Shown here: one piece after another, positions 18,251-29,003 of the stretch
Numbering within the stretch: the first letter of the stretch is position 1
Layout of the letters: every line of letters starts with the position of its first letter
NCBI GenBank assembly: GCA_963700745.1
Contig: CAVOYT010000013.1
Location: 1-64,000 of the forward strand
Direction: 5' to 3'
DNA length: 64,000 nucleotides
DNA from: UBA10649 sp963700745
Lineage (GTDB): Bacteria > Actinomycetota > Actinomycetes > S36-B12
Notes under the pieces: model-generated
The model's input: only the letters and a program-made list of their open reading frames with translations
The model's database searches: none
Told to the model about the DNA's origin: nothing
Position numbers and translations under genes: made by a program

Positions 18251-21200
18251 CTACGCGAAGGCCTGCTCGACCACGGACCGCTGCTCCTGCTCGTGCCGGT
18301 GGTGCGTTCCCACGGCGGGGGACGAGGACGACGGGCGGCTGACGCCTGAGATGGGCCGGTTGACGATCTCCGGCAGGTTCATGGCCACGAACGACCACGC
18401 CCCCTGGTTGGCCGGCTCCTCCTGGACCCAGACGAGCTCCGCGTTGGGGTAGTCCTCCAGGGCCGGAGGCAGGGTGCGGAAGGGCAGCGGGTAGAGGCGC
18501 TCGAACCGCAGGATCGCGACGTCGGTGATGCCGTGCTCGGCCCGGTACGCGGCGAGGTCGTAGTAGACCTTCCCGCTGCACATGAGGACCTTGCGCACCT
18601 CGGGCCCCTGGACGGTCGGGTCCGGGATCATCGGGTGGAAGTGCCCCGTGGTGAACTCGGCCTTGTTCGACACCGCCTGCTTCGAGCGGAGCAGTGACTT
18701 CGGCGTGAAGATCACCAGCGGACGACGGATCTTCGCGTTGGCCTGCAGGCGCAGCAGGTGGAAGTACGACGCGGGCGTGCTGGGCATCGCCACGATCATG
18801 TTGTCCTGCGCGCACATCTGCAGGAACCGCTCGGGGCGTGCGGATGAATGGTCCGGGCCCTGACCTTCGTAGCCGTGCGGCAGCAGCAGCGTCATCGACG
18901 AGCGCTGACCCCACTTCTGCTCGCCGGAGGCGATGAACTCATCGACGATGGTCTGGGCTCCGTCGGCGAAGTCGCCGAACTGGGCCTCCCACATCACCAG
19001 CGCGTCCGGTCGCGCCACGGAGTACCCGTACTCGAACCCCATCGCCGCGAACTCACTCAGCAGCGAGTCGTAGACGTACAGCTTGCCGCCGTCGCGGTAG
19101 CACTGCTTGAGCGGCTTGAACTGCCAGCCCGTCTCCTTGTCGACGATGACCATGTGGCGATGGCCGAAGGTGCCCCGACGGACGTCCTGGCCGGTGAGCC
19201 GGACGGTCCGCCCGTCCATCAGCAGGCTCCCGACGGCGAGTGCCTCGGCCATGCCCCAGTCGATGACGTCGTCCTTGACCATCGTCGAGCGGCGCAGCAA
19301 CTGAGGATGGAGCCGGGGGTGGATGGTGAAGTCGTCCGGCACGGTCAGCTGCGAGGCGATGACCGTCTCGATCTGGTCCTGGCTGATGGCCGTGTCGATC
19401 TCGCCGGCGGCCGGCTGCGGGGTGAGAGTGCGCTGTCCCTCGGTGACGATGTCCGCCTTCGACGCGCTGAACTCGGACTCGTCATCGTCGGCGCGGGTCT
19501 CCTGGAAGATGCGCTCGAGCTGCTCCTGGAAGTGCCGCAGCGCGGTCTCGGCCTCGTCGAGCGTGATGTCGCCGCGACCGATCAGGGACTCCGTGTAGTG
19601 CTTTCGCACCGAGCGCTTCTGGTCGATGATCGCGTACATGAGCGGCTGGGTGAGCGACGGGTCGTCGGCCTCGTTGTGGCCACGGCGACGGTAGGAGACC
19701 AGGTCGATCACGACGTCCTTGTGGAACGTCTGCCGGAAGTCGAAGGCCAGTTCCGCGACTCGGACGACGGCCTCGGGGTCGTCGCCGTTCACGTGGAAGA
19801 TGGGCGCCTGGATCATGCGCGCCACGTCGGTGGGATAGACCGAGGACCGGCTGTACTTGGGGCTGGTGGTGAATCCGACCTGGTTGTTGACGACGACGTG
19901 GACCGTGCCGCCCGTGCGGTAGCCCTGGATCTGAGACATCTGCAGGGTCTCCGCCACGACGCCCTGGCCGGCGAAGGCGGCATCGCCGTGGATGAGGACC
20001 GGGAGCACGTTGAAGGCGTCCTCCCTCGGCAGGCGGTCCTGCTTCGCCCGGACGATGCCCTCGAGAACCGGGTCGACCGCCTCGAGGTGTGAGGGGTTGG
20101 CGGCGAGGTACACGCGAGTCTCCGCGCCATCGGGCGCGGTGAAGTGGCCGCTGGTGCCGAGGTGGTACTTGACGTCACCGGAGCCCTGCACGAGGTCGTC
20201 GCCGAAGTCGCCCTCGAACTCCCGGAAGACCTGCCCGTAGGACTTGCCGGCGATGTTGGTCAGCACGTTGAGGCGTCCGCGATGCGGCATGCCGATCGCC
20301 ACCTCGACGATGCTGTCGTTGGACGAGCGGATGAGGACGGCGTCGAGCAGCGGGATGAGCGACTCGCTGCCCTCGAGCGAGAAGCGCTTCTGGCCCACGT
20401 ACTTGGTCTGCAGGAACGACTCGAGAGCCTCGGCCTCGTTGAGCTTGTGCAGGATCCGCAGCTGCTCGTCCCGGTCGGTGCGCTCGTGCGGCACCTCGAC
20501 CCGCTCTTGGATCCAGGCGCGCTGCTCGGGGTCCTGGATGTGCATGTACTCGATGCCGACGGTTCGCGTGTACGAGTCCCGGAGGACGCCGAGGATCTCG
20601 CGCAGCTTCATCAGACCCCGGCCGCCGAAGCCGCCGGTGGCGAACTCGCGGTCGAGGTCCCACAGGGTCAGGCCATGCCGGAGGACGTCCAGGTCCGGGT
20701 GCATCCGCTGCTCGTACTCGAGCGGGTTCGTGTCGGCCATCAGGTGACCGCGCACGCGGTAGGCGTGGATGATCTCCTGAACCCGGACGGTCTTGCTGAG
20801 GTCGGTCTCGTGGCTGGCGGAGATGTCCTGCGCCCACCGGATGGGCTCGTAGGGGATGCGCAGGGAGCGGAAGATCCGGCCGTAGAAGTCGTCCTCGCCG
20901 AGGAGCAGCGAGTGGATGCGGCGCAGGAACTCGCCGGACTGCGCGCCCTGGATGATCCGGTGGTCGTAGGTGCTCGTCAGGGTCAGGATCTTCGACACGG
21001 CGTTGCGCGCGAGGGCTTCAGCGGAAGCGCCCTGCCACTCGGCCGGGTAGTCCATGGCGCCGACGCCGACGATGCAGCCCTGTCCGGCCATGAGGCGCGC
21101 GACCGACAACTGCGTCCCGAGGGTGCCGGGGTTGGTGAGGGAGATCGTGGTCCCGACGAAGTCGCTGACCTGGAGCTTGCCGCCGCGGGCCTTGCGCACG

Positions 21201-21893
21201 AGGTCCTCGTAGGTGGCCCAGAAGGTCGCGAAGTCCATGTCCTGGGCGCCCTTGATGCTCGGGACGAGCAGCTGCCGCGTCCCGTCGGGCTTGGCCATGT
21301 CGATCGCCAGGCCGAGGTTGACCTCGTCGTTGCGCACCACGGCAGGCTTGCCGTCGACTTCCGTGAAGGAGTTGTTCATGGCCGCGTTGTCGACGAGCGC
21401 CTGGACGACGGCGTACCCGATGAGGTGGGTGAACGAGACCTTGCCACCGCGACCGCGCGCCAGGTGGTTGTTGATGACCGTGCGGTTGTCGATGAGGAGC
21501 TTCGCGGGCACCGCGCGGACGCTGGTTGCGGTCGGGACGGCGAGACTGGCCTCCATGTTGTCGACCACGCGGGCGGCGGGGCCCTTCAGGACGGCAAGGT
21601 CGCGCTCGTCCTGGGCGGGGGCCTTCTGCCGACGGTGCTGGCTTGGCGGTGGTCGGGGCGGCCGCGGGTGCCGGGGCCGCGACGGTCCCGCGCGCCGAGT
21701 CGCCGGGGGTCGAAGTCTCGGTGGTCCGATTGGCACGCGGCGAGTAGTCCGGCGGCGTGTAGCCCTCGAAGAACTCCCACCATGCGGGGTCCACGCTGTT
21801 CCGGTCCGCGAGGAACTGCTCGTAGATCTCGTCCACGAGCCATTCGTTCGGGCCGAATGACACCAGTGGACTCTCGGGAGTCTCCGTGGCCAC
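18251..21893 (-). CDS. kgd: Multifunctional 2-oxoglutarate dehydrogenase/decarboxylase (E1-E2 fusion)
   Basis: About 1,214 residues. N-terminal linker helix (NEWLVDEIYEQFLADRNSVDPAWWEFFEGY), an Ala/Pro-rich linker, an acyltransferase-like E2 domain ending TYDHRIIQGAQSGEFLR with the DHR-x3-G motif, then the thiamine-diphosphate E1 domain (GMPHRGRLNVL, IHGDAAFAGQGVVAETLQMS, NNQVGFTT, YRRRGHNEADDPS, LLPHGYEGQGPDHSSARPER). There is no lipoyl domain. GTG at 21893 is the start. A single frame break lies near 21625 in the linker. It feeds 2-oxoglutarate into the TCA cycle together with E2/E3 proteins; in relatives it is inhibited by OdhI/GarA. Confidence 0.95.
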
Positions 21894-22049
21894 GTCGTGG
21901 TCCTCTCGGGCACACGCGCGCCAGCCTTCGCGGGCGCGCTCAGTGGTCCCAGCGTAGTCGCCTTGACGGCCAGCCCGGTCAGGCCTCGTGGCGGCGTCGG
22001 GGGCGATGGCCGACGTGCGGGATGGCGCGGGTGCAGGCACAGTGCCTCC

Positions 22050-22799
22050 ATGGCGCACGGATCTGACGGCATGGACGGGGCGGTGGCGCTCATCACCGGC
22101 GGGTCCCGCGGCATCGGTCTGGCCGCCGCTCGACGGCTGGGTGAGCGCGGCGCCACGGTCGTCCTGGTCGGCCGCGACGAGCGGCGCGCCGAGGAGGCCG
22201 CGTCCGGCCTGCAGGTGGCGGGCATCGACGCTGTCGGGTTCGGCTGTGACGTGGCGGACGCGCAGGACGTTGCGACGTTGACGGACCGGCTGGGCCCGCT
22301 GGCGGCTCTCGACGTTCTCGTGCTCTCAGCGGGAGTCATGAGCGACCGCATGAGCAAGACGCTCAGGACGACGCCCGAGGAGTGGCGGCGGGTGATGGGA
22401 GTGAACCTCGACGGCGCGTTCCACTTCCTTCGAGCGTTCGTGCCCGGGATGGCGGAGCGACGGTCGGGGCGGGTGATCGCGGTGTCGGCCTGCCTCGGTC
22501 GGTTCTCGGGTCCGGGGACATCAGGCGGTCTGGCGCCCTACCGGGTGAGCAAGGCCGCCCTGAATGCCACGGTGAAGAACCTCGCGGCGGAACTGCAGCA
22601 GGGACGCCGAGGGGTCCTGGTCGATGCGATGTGCCCGAACCACTGCCGGACCGACATGGGCGGCCCGGACGCGCCGCGGTCGGCCGAGGAGGGAGCCGAG
22701 ACGATCGAGTGGCTGGCCACCCGGGAGGTGGAGCCGCGCGCCGACGGCTCGTACGAGACCGGGCTGCTCTGGGAGGACCGTCAGGTCGTCCCCTGGTGA
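22050..22799 (+). CDS. Short-chain dehydrogenase/reductase
   Basis: 249-residue SDR enzyme: cofactor motif ITGGSRGIGLAAARRLGE, VLSAGVMS (NAG-like), catalytic Ser in AVSACLGR and YRVSK, and a C-terminal CPNHCRTDMGGPDAP segment. Arg after the glycine motif (VGRDERR) favours NADP. Divergent from kgd. Substrate unknown; the family includes 3-oxoacyl reductases. Confidence 0.85.
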   Translation: MAHGSDGMDGAVALITGGSRGIGLAAARRLGERGATVVLVGRDERRAEEAASGLQVAGIDAVGFGCDVADAQDVATLTDRLGPLAALDVLVLSAGVMSDRMSKTLRTTPEEWRRVMGVNLDGAFHFLRAFVPGMAERRSGRVIAVSACLGRFSGPGTSGGLAPYRVSKAALNATVKNLAAELQQGRRGVLVDAMCPNHCRTDMGGPDAPRSAEEGAETIEWLATREVEPRADGSYETGLLWEDRQVVPW

Positions 22800-22800
22800 C

Positions 22801-23603
22801 TCAGGTGATGTCGCGGCGCAGCGTGGTCCGCGAGGCGATGGCCGCGAACACCGCGGCGTACGCGAGCAGGACCACCATCCCCGCCCAGGCGGGCAGCGGA
22901 TCGGCCTGGGTCAGCCCACCGGTGAGGTCCGACCGGAGGGCGACGTCCATGGCCGCGTTCAGCGCACCCCCAGGCAGCCACCGTGCGGCGCTTGGGAACG
23001 CGAGACCGGCCAGGGCCTCGATGAGGAGCACCCAGACGAGAGCCGAGAGGATGGCGGCGACCTGGTTGGTGATGAGGGAGCCGACGCTGACGCCGAGGAT
23101 GGCATACAGCGCCAATCCGATCGACGGCTCCGGCCAGCACCGAGGCGACGGTGCCGAGGGTGATCGGGGCGTGCTCGAAGGGCGCCAGGGAGGCGTACGC
23201 CGCGAGCAGGACGAAGGCCATCGTGACGCAGGCGATCGCCGCGCCCAACACGCCGTACGTCAACACTTTGGCGAGAAGCACCCGCGACCGACGTGGCGTC
23301 GTCAGGAAGGTCGACGTGATCGTCATGTGCCGGAACTCGCCGGTCATCGCGATGATTCCGAGGAGGAGAACGAACGTGGCGGCCGTGCCGGTCTGGGCGA
23401 GAAGCGTGGTGACGTAGTCCGGATCGAGCAGTAGGCCGTCCTGCACCGGCACGCCCGGCAGCATCCCGCTGGACACGAGCGTCAAAGTCACGACCTGCAG
23501 GCACGAGTAGAGGACCGCCACAAGCGGTCAGCACCCAGAGCATCTTCGTGGTGGTGAGCTTCCGCCACTCGGCGGCCACCAGCGGGCGCAGTGAGGCGAT
23601 CAC
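22801..23603 (-). CDS. ABC-2 type transporter permease
   Basis: About 267 residues with some six membrane helices: MIASLRPLVAAEWRKLTTTK at the N-terminus, TGEFRHMTITSTFLTTPRRSRVLLAK (the typical ABC-2 cytoplasmic segment) and a C-terminal helix ending in ASRTTLRRDIT. Frame breaks near 23520 and 23120. Its ATG overlaps the stop of the ATPase gene in an ATGA, so the two form an exporter with unknown cargo. Confidence 0.85.
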
Positions 23604-24495
23604 GACGCGCCCCCCGTCAGGTCGAGGAACACCCGTTCCAGGGCATCGGCCTCACCGGACAGTTCGTGCAGCTCGCAGCCGCCGACGAAGGCGACATGTC
23701 CCGCTTCCGCGGAAGTAAGACCGTCGACCACGAGCGCGCCATCGTCGCGAAGGGTGACGGTGGCCCCCGGGCGCTCGGCGAGGAGCACGCGAAGGCGGTC
23801 GGCGTCGGGGGAGCGAAGTACCGATCGCGCGGTGCCCGCCCGCGCCAGGCCCTCGAGCGGGCCGGCGTGGATCAGTTCACCGTGGTTGATGATGACCACG
23901 TCGTCGACGGTCTGCTGCACCTCGGACAGCACGTGGCTCGACACCAGGACCGTCCCGCCATCGGCGGCTCGCTGCCGGAGGTAGGTCCGCAGCCAGGCGA
24001 TCCCCTCCGGGTCGAGCCCGTTGGCGGGCTCGTCGAGGATCAGGGCGCCCGGGTCGCCCAGGAGCGCCGTCGCCAGTGCCAGTCGCTGGCGCATTCCCAG
24101 CGAGTACTCGACGACGCGACGCCGGCCGGCCTCGGTCAGTCCGACGGCCTCCAGCACTTCGTCCGCCCGCGTGGTCGGCAGCCCGGCCGCCGTCGCCACG
24201 ACCCTCAGGTGATTGCGGGCCGTGCGACCGGGGTGGAACCCACTCGCCTCGAGTGCGGCGCCGACGGTGTGCACCGGAGCGGGCAGGTCCGCGTAGGTGC
24301 TCCTCGATGAGGGCCCGTCCTGATGTCGGTCGGACGAGGCCGAGGAGGCATCGCAGGGTCGTGGTCTTGCCGGAGCCGTTGGGGCCGAGAAAGCCGGTCA
24401 CGGCCGGGCTCGACGGTGAAGCTGAGGTCCTTCACCGCGGTCACCCGGCGCGGAACACCTTGGTGAGTCGACCTGCAGTGTCGGTCCGGGCGCAT
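23600..24495 (-). CDS. ABC transporter ATP-binding protein
   Basis: About 300 residues. Walker A GPNGSGKTTT, Q-loop region, signature YSLGMRQRLALA, Walker B ALILDEP and the H-loop VLVSSHVLSE are all visible, with a C-terminal extension (residues ~210-298) seen in DrrA/BcrA-type exporters. Frame breaks lie near 24455, 24405 and 24300. Start is ATG 24495 (GTG 24498 also possible). Partner of the permease at 22801. Confidence 0.87.
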
Positions 24496-24808
24496 CACGC
24501 CGCCACGCTACCGTCGGCGTCCGGGCGTCCCGAGCGAGAGGAGTGGACGACGCCTCGCCGGCGACGAGAGGCCACGGCCTGGTCGACCGGCCGCCAGACC
24601 CAGCCCGCCGGCGAAGAGACGACCTTCGATCAGGCGCTGAGTGACGGCACCGTGACGCGCGCCTTGGCGACAGCAGCACGCCCAAGGTCGCGGGCCACGC
24701 GCGCAGCCCAGCAGCGCGCCAGCGCCGCCGCCCCCGAGTGCCAGCCGGCGTCGTGCAGTCCGAGCTCGAGCAGGAATGGCTCCGAGCAGGACGTGACACG
24801 GGCTCGCT
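24496..24808. other. 313-base stretch with no assigned gene
   Basis: Lies between the rhodanese and the ABC gene on the minus strand. Frames without stops exist there, but codon bias switches between frames and no family is recognisable. A short membrane gene following the rhodanese and broken by indels is possible. Confidence 0.3.
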
Positions 24809-25164
24809 TCAGGCGACGATGCCCGGAAGGTTGCGCTTGCCGACGACGCGCCCACCGCGCGCTCCCAGGCCCGCATCCCGCCACTGAGGTTCAGGGCCTC
24901 GATGTCCAGTCCGCGGAGCGTATTGGTGACCCCTCGCGCCCGCGCTCCGCTACGGCACACCACGATCACCTGCTTGCTCTTCGGAAGGCGCCGCTGAGCC
25001 TGGGCCGCGACCTGGCCCGCCGGGATGTGGATGGCGCCGGGGGCGTGGCCGGCGTTCCACTCGTTGTTCTCGCGGACGTCCAGAAGGGTCGCCCCCTCGG
25101 AGACGAGGCGGATCGCGTCAGCGGCGGACACCGTGGGGCGCCGGAACCGATCGAAGAAGCCCAT
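24809..25164 (-). CDS. Rhodanese-like sulfurtransferase
   Basis: About 118 residues, a single rhodanese domain: TLLDVRENNEWNAGHAPGAIHIP, then the active-site Cys in VVCRSGARARGVTNTLR, and GGMRAWERAVG. After a frame break near 24858 it ends RVVGKRNLPGIVA. Single-domain rhodaneses carry persulfide sulfur. A perfect 7-bp inverted repeat lies 12 bases upstream of ATG 25164 and resembles persulfide- or copper-sensing repressor sites. Confidence 0.87.
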
Positions 25165-25175
25165 GGACCGTGAGG

Positions 25176-25191
25176 ATACCCCAAGGGGTAT
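25176..25191. promoter_or_regulatory. CsoR/CstR-like operator palindrome
   Basis: ATACCCCAAGGGGTAT: 7-base perfect arms around AA, immediately upstream of the rhodanese start codon. The A/T-flanked C4/G4 arms match the shape of operators bound by CsoR-family repressors; CstR members of that family control rhodanese operons. No csoR-like gene is seen in the window. Confidence 0.5.
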
Positions 25192-25206
25192 TGCACCGCC
25201 GGTCGG

Positions 25207-26658
25207 CTACGCGGCGACCGCGTCCTCGCTGATGTCCTCGAGGGTGCGGCCCGTGGTCTCGGGCACTTTGCTGCGCACGAAGAAGATCGACGCGATCGCG
25301 AACAGGGTGAACACGCCGTACGCGATCGTCAGGCTCTGCGCAGCGACGGGAGGGAATGCCGTCGAGACGATGAAGTTCGCGATCCAGTTTGCGGAAGCGG
25401 CGAGCGCAAGGGCAGCCGCTCGGATTCGGTTCGGGAAGATCTCGCCGAGGAGAACCCAGACGACGGGTCCCCAGGACATGCCGAAGAACACGACGTAGGC
25501 GTTGAAGGCGAGCACGGCGAACGTCGAGGCGGTGCCCACCAGTTGGGGCTCCATCCCGCCGGTGTCGTTGAGCACCTGCGGGGCGGTTCCGAAGATGATC
25601 GTCAGCATCGCGAGGGTGGCGATCATTCCTGCCGACCCGATGAGCAGGAGGCGCTTGCGACCGACCCGATCGATGAGGGCGATGGCGACCAGCGTCGTGG
25701 CCACGTTCACGAAGTTGGTGATCATCGAGGTGAAGAAGGCTTGGTCCTGGCTGAAGCCCACGGATTGCCAGATGAGGTTGGAGTAGTAGAACACCGCGTT
25801 GATCCCCACGAACTGCTGGAACATGCTCAGGAGGATGCCGACCCACACGATCGGCAGGAGTCCGAAGCGCGAACCCCTCAGGTCTCCCAGCGACGACTTC
25901 TTGGCCCCGGCCATCGTCCGCTGGATCTCGAGCACCTTGGCGCTCTGGTCGGTCGTGAACACCGACTCGAGCACCTTGCGTGCCTCGTCGAGCCGGCCCA
26001 TCTCCACGAGGTAGCGGGGGGACTCCGGGATGCGCCAGGCCATGAAGAAGTACACAGCCGCCGGCACCAGCATGACGAGGAACATCCACTGCCACGCCTC
26101 GATGCCCAGCAGCCACTCGGAGGTCGACGAGCCTGCAGCCTGGATGATCAGGTAGTTGCTCACTCCGGTGGCGAAGATGCCCAAGACGATGGCGAGCTGC
26201 TGCAACGACCCCAGGCGGCCGCGCAGGTTGGCGGGGGCGATCTCGGCGATATACATCGGAGCGACGACGCTTGCCACGCCAATCCCTGCACCGCCGATGA
26301 GGCGCCACAGCATCAGGATCTCGACGTTGGGCGGGAATGCCGTGCCGATGGCGCTCGCGCCGAACAGGAGGGCGGCGATGAGCATGACGCGGCGCCGGCC
26401 GAACGCGTCGGCAAGCTGCCCGGCGAACCAGGCGCCGATCGCCGAGCCGATGAGCGCGATGCTGACCACGAAGGCCATGACCCCCGAGCCGAGACCGAAG
26501 GTCTCGGCGATCGCGGTGTTGGCGCCGTTGATCACCGCTGAGTCGAAACCGAAGAGGAATCCGCCCATCGCTGCCGTGCTGGCCAGCGTCACGACCCGGC
26601 CGGTCCGGTACGGCTCGGCCGGCCCCGAGGCGGCCATCACCGGGGCTCCGTGTGCCAT
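25207..26658 (-). CDS. Sugar porter family MFS transporter
   Basis: 483 residues with 12 membrane helices. Sugar-porter signatures: GFLFGFDSAVINGA in helix 1, GQLADAFGRRRVM after helix 2, RLIGGAGIGVASVVAPMYIAEIAPANLRG, PESPRYLVEMGR, QQFVGINAVFYYSNLIW, and PETTGRTLEDI near the end. Start ATG 26658 behind GGAGGT is preferred to the ATG at 26682. Probably a proton/hexose symporter, substrate not determinable. Complete. Confidence 0.93.
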   Translation of the reverse strand: MAHGAPVMAASGPAEPYRTGRVVTLASTAAMGGFLFGFDSAVINGANTAIAETFGLGSGVMAFVVSIALIGSAIGAWFAGQLADAFGRRRVMLIAALLFGASAIGTAFPPNVEILMLWRLIGGAGIGVASVVAPMYIAEIAPANLRGRLGSLQQLAIVLGIFATGVSNYLIIQAAGSSTSEWLLGIEAWQWMFLVMLVPAAVYFFMAWRIPESPRYLVEMGRLDEARKVLESVFTTDQSAKVLEIQRTMAGAKKSSLGDLRGSRFGLLPIVWVGILLSMFQQFVGINAVFYYSNLIWQSVGFSQDQAFFTSMITNFVNVATTLVAIALIDRVGRKRLLLIGSAGMIATLAMLTIIFGTAPQVLNDTGGMEPQLVGTASTFAVLAFNAYVVFFGMSWGPVVWVLLGEIFPNRIRAAALALAASANWIANFIVSTAFPPVAAQSLTIAYGVFTLFAIASIFFVRSKVPETTGRTLEDISEDAVAA

Positions 26659-26766
26659 CAGCACCTCCGTGATGCGGATCACATTTTGCCGGCGATCTGG
26701 GCCAGAAAACGGCCTCGGCCGACCGTAGCGGTTCAGGAGGCCTCATGGGGGGCTTACCCTTGTCTG

Positions 26767-28137
26767 GTGCGTCTACTTCCCCGTGTGCTCGTGGCGGCCG
26801 TCTCGGCTGCCGGTCTGGTCGTCTCGACGGCCGTGCTGGCATCGCCCGTAATGGCCGTCGACACCCCGTCCCCGTCTCCGACCCCGTCACTGGCCTCGGA
26901 TGCCACGACGCCGTCCGCCCCGGTCATCACGTCCGTCAAGGCGGGTGCCGTCAGCGGGCAGCTCCTCGTGGCCTACACGCCTCCCGCGACGGACGGCGGC
27001 AGCCCCGTCACTGGCTACGAGGTGTCCGTTGATGCCACGAACTGGTGGCCCTGCGTCGGCACCGCGGGTACCTGCACCCTGATGAACCTCACCAACGGCA
27101 CGACCTACTCGGTTTCGCTGCGCGCCGTGAACGTGGCCGGCCCGGGCGCGGCCAGCTCCTCGATCAGCGGCGTGCCCAGCGTGCCCGCCGCCTACGATCC
27201 GGCGAAGCCCAAGAAGCTGCCCAAGCCCCGGTCCTGGGTCAACGCGTCCTTCGATGCGGCAGGGAACATCGTCGGGGTCGACGGCAAGGACATGCGCCTC
27301 GGCGTCGGGGTCCTTCCGCAGCTGAAGTTCACCCGCTCGATCCCCGACAAGGCCGTCGTGGAGAGCCACCTGAAGGTGACCGCCCTCAGAGAAGACGGTC
27401 GAGTGCGGAAGGTGAAGGGCGCGTGGGGCTGGCTGGACGACCGCACCGTCATGTTCCGACCTGAGAAGTACTGGCCGGGACGATCCACCATCTCGATCAC
27501 CTCCACCCTGGACCGCGCCGTGATGGGCAAGTCCAGTGGCAAGTTTGTCGTCGGGTCCCGCGATCTCGGCACGACCTACACCTTCCGCACCGCGCGCAAG
27601 CTGATTGCGAAGGTCGATGGGCAGAAAGTGAACATGCGCGTGTGGGTCGACGGGAAGAAGATCAAGACCTTCGGCGTGTCCCTCGGCAAGAGCGAATGGG
27701 AGACGCGCAACGGCGTCAAGGTGATCAGCACGCTCAAGGAGGCGACGCACACGTACCTCAGCACCTCCCTGGGGCTTGGCCCCGAGGAGGAGTACGAGCT
27801 CGTGGCGCCGTGGAACACGCGGCTGACCCCCACGGGCGAGTTCATCCACACCGCGGCGTGGGCCTACGGACGGATCGGGAGATACAACGGATCGCACGGG
27901 TGCACGAACATGTTCGAGGCAGACGCGAAGTGGATCTACGACAAGACGATCCCCGGTGACGTCGTTCTCTACGAGAACACCGGCGGCGAGACCGTGCAGT
28001 CCTGGAACGGACCCGGCGGCCTGTGGAACATCACGTGGGACAAGTGGCTGAAGAAGTCAGCCCTCGGCAGCAACACCGGCGCCGTGGACACGTCCAACGT
28101 GACCACGGGCAGCGACAGCCAGGTAGTCGACGGCTGA
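26767..28137 (+). CDS. L,D-transpeptidase with Fn3 and Ig-like domains
   Basis: 456 residues. Signal peptide (RLLPRVLVAAVSAAGLVVSTAV), Pro/Ser/Thr linker, Fn3 domain (~residues 50-140), an Ig-like domain of the mycobacterial Ldt type (~175-285), then a YkuD catalytic domain with His in FIHTAAW and the active-site motif SHGCTNM. C-terminal WDKWLKKSALGSN tail. It makes 3-3 cross-links in peptidoglycan outside the membrane. GTG 26767 gives the correct signal peptide. No frame break. Confidence 0.92.
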   Translation: MRLLPRVLVAAVSAAGLVVSTAVLASPVMAVDTPSPSPTPSLASDATTPSAPVITSVKAGAVSGQLLVAYTPPATDGGSPVTGYEVSVDATNWWPCVGTAGTCTLMNLTNGTTYSVSLRAVNVAGPGAASSSISGVPSVPAAYDPAKPKKLPKPRSWVNASFDAAGNIVGVDGKDMRLGVGVLPQLKFTRSIPDKAVVESHLKVTALREDGRVRKVKGAWGWLDDRTVMFRPEKYWPGRSTISITSTLDRAVMGKSSGKFVVGSRDLGTTYTFRTARKLIAKVDGQKVNMRVWVDGKKIKTFGVSLGKSEWETRNGVKVISTLKEATHTYLSTSLGLGPEEEYELVAPWNTRLTPTGEFIHTAAWAYGRIGRYNGSHGCTNMFEADAKWIYDKTIPGDVVLYENTGGETVQSWNGPGGLWNITWDKWLKKSALGSNTGAVDTSNVTTGSDSQVVDG

Positions 28138-28152
28138 CGTTCCGCGTCCCCA

Positions 28153-28959
28153 GTGAACCCGTTCGACGCCGCGACCGCGGTGGCCGCGCCCGGACCCCAG
28201 CCGTACGCCTGGACACTGCCGGATGGCTGGCAGCAGGGTCGCGGCGCGTGGGGCGGACTCGTGGCGGCCGCCCTCATCCGATCCGTGGTCGCTACTGAGC
28301 CGGACCCGCATGCGGACCGTCCGCAGCGTGACCTTGCAGATGATGGCGCCCGCCGTGACCGGCGAGTACGGCATCGAGGTTCGTCCGGTCAGGATCGGCT
28401 CGGCGATGTCGACCTGGTCGGCAACCCTGCGAGGTGACGACGGCGCTGAGGTCGCGACGATGTCAGCGATCCTGGGCAGCCCGCGAACGTCCGAGGCGGA
28501 TCACGATCACTCGAACTGGGGGACCGCGATCCGGCCCCCGGCGCCCGACGCGGTCGAGGTCCCCACGGTCCCGATGGGCCCGCCCTTCCCCGTCTTCACC
28601 CAGCACCTGGAGGTGCGTCCCCTCCGTGGCCTCCCGATGAGCGGCGGTCCGGCCGAGACGCTCGGTTGGGTGGACTATGCGGTGCCGACCCCGCCACGGC
28701 AGCGTCCCTGATCGCCCTGGTCGACGGCTGGTGGCCCGCCAGCCTCGCGCTCGTGCGTCGGATGCCTCGGATCGCCACGGTGAACTTCACGGCGAACCTC
28801 CTGATCGACCCGGAGAGTCTCGACCAGGGGCAGCCGTTCCTGTTCCACTCCTTCGTCACGGCCGCGGACGAGGGCTTCACCAGCGAGCATCGGCGACTCT
28901 GGACGGCCGACGGCCGACTGGTCGTGGACAACCTGCAGACGATCGTCGTCGGGTCGTGA
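28153..28959 (+). CDS. TesB-like acyl-CoA thioesterase
   Basis: About 268 residues with two hotdog-fold halves: PDGWQQGRGAWGGLVAAALIR (first half) and WWPASLALVRRMPRIATVNFTANLLIDPESLDQGQPFLFHSFV (second half). GTG 28153 start. Frame breaks near 28310 and 28690. Family members hydrolyse medium to long acyl-CoA; chain length here is unknown. Confidence 0.82.
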
Positions 28960-29003
28960 ACCGTCCGCTGCGTGGAGCCGCCTGCCCGTGACAGGATGCC
29001 GCC

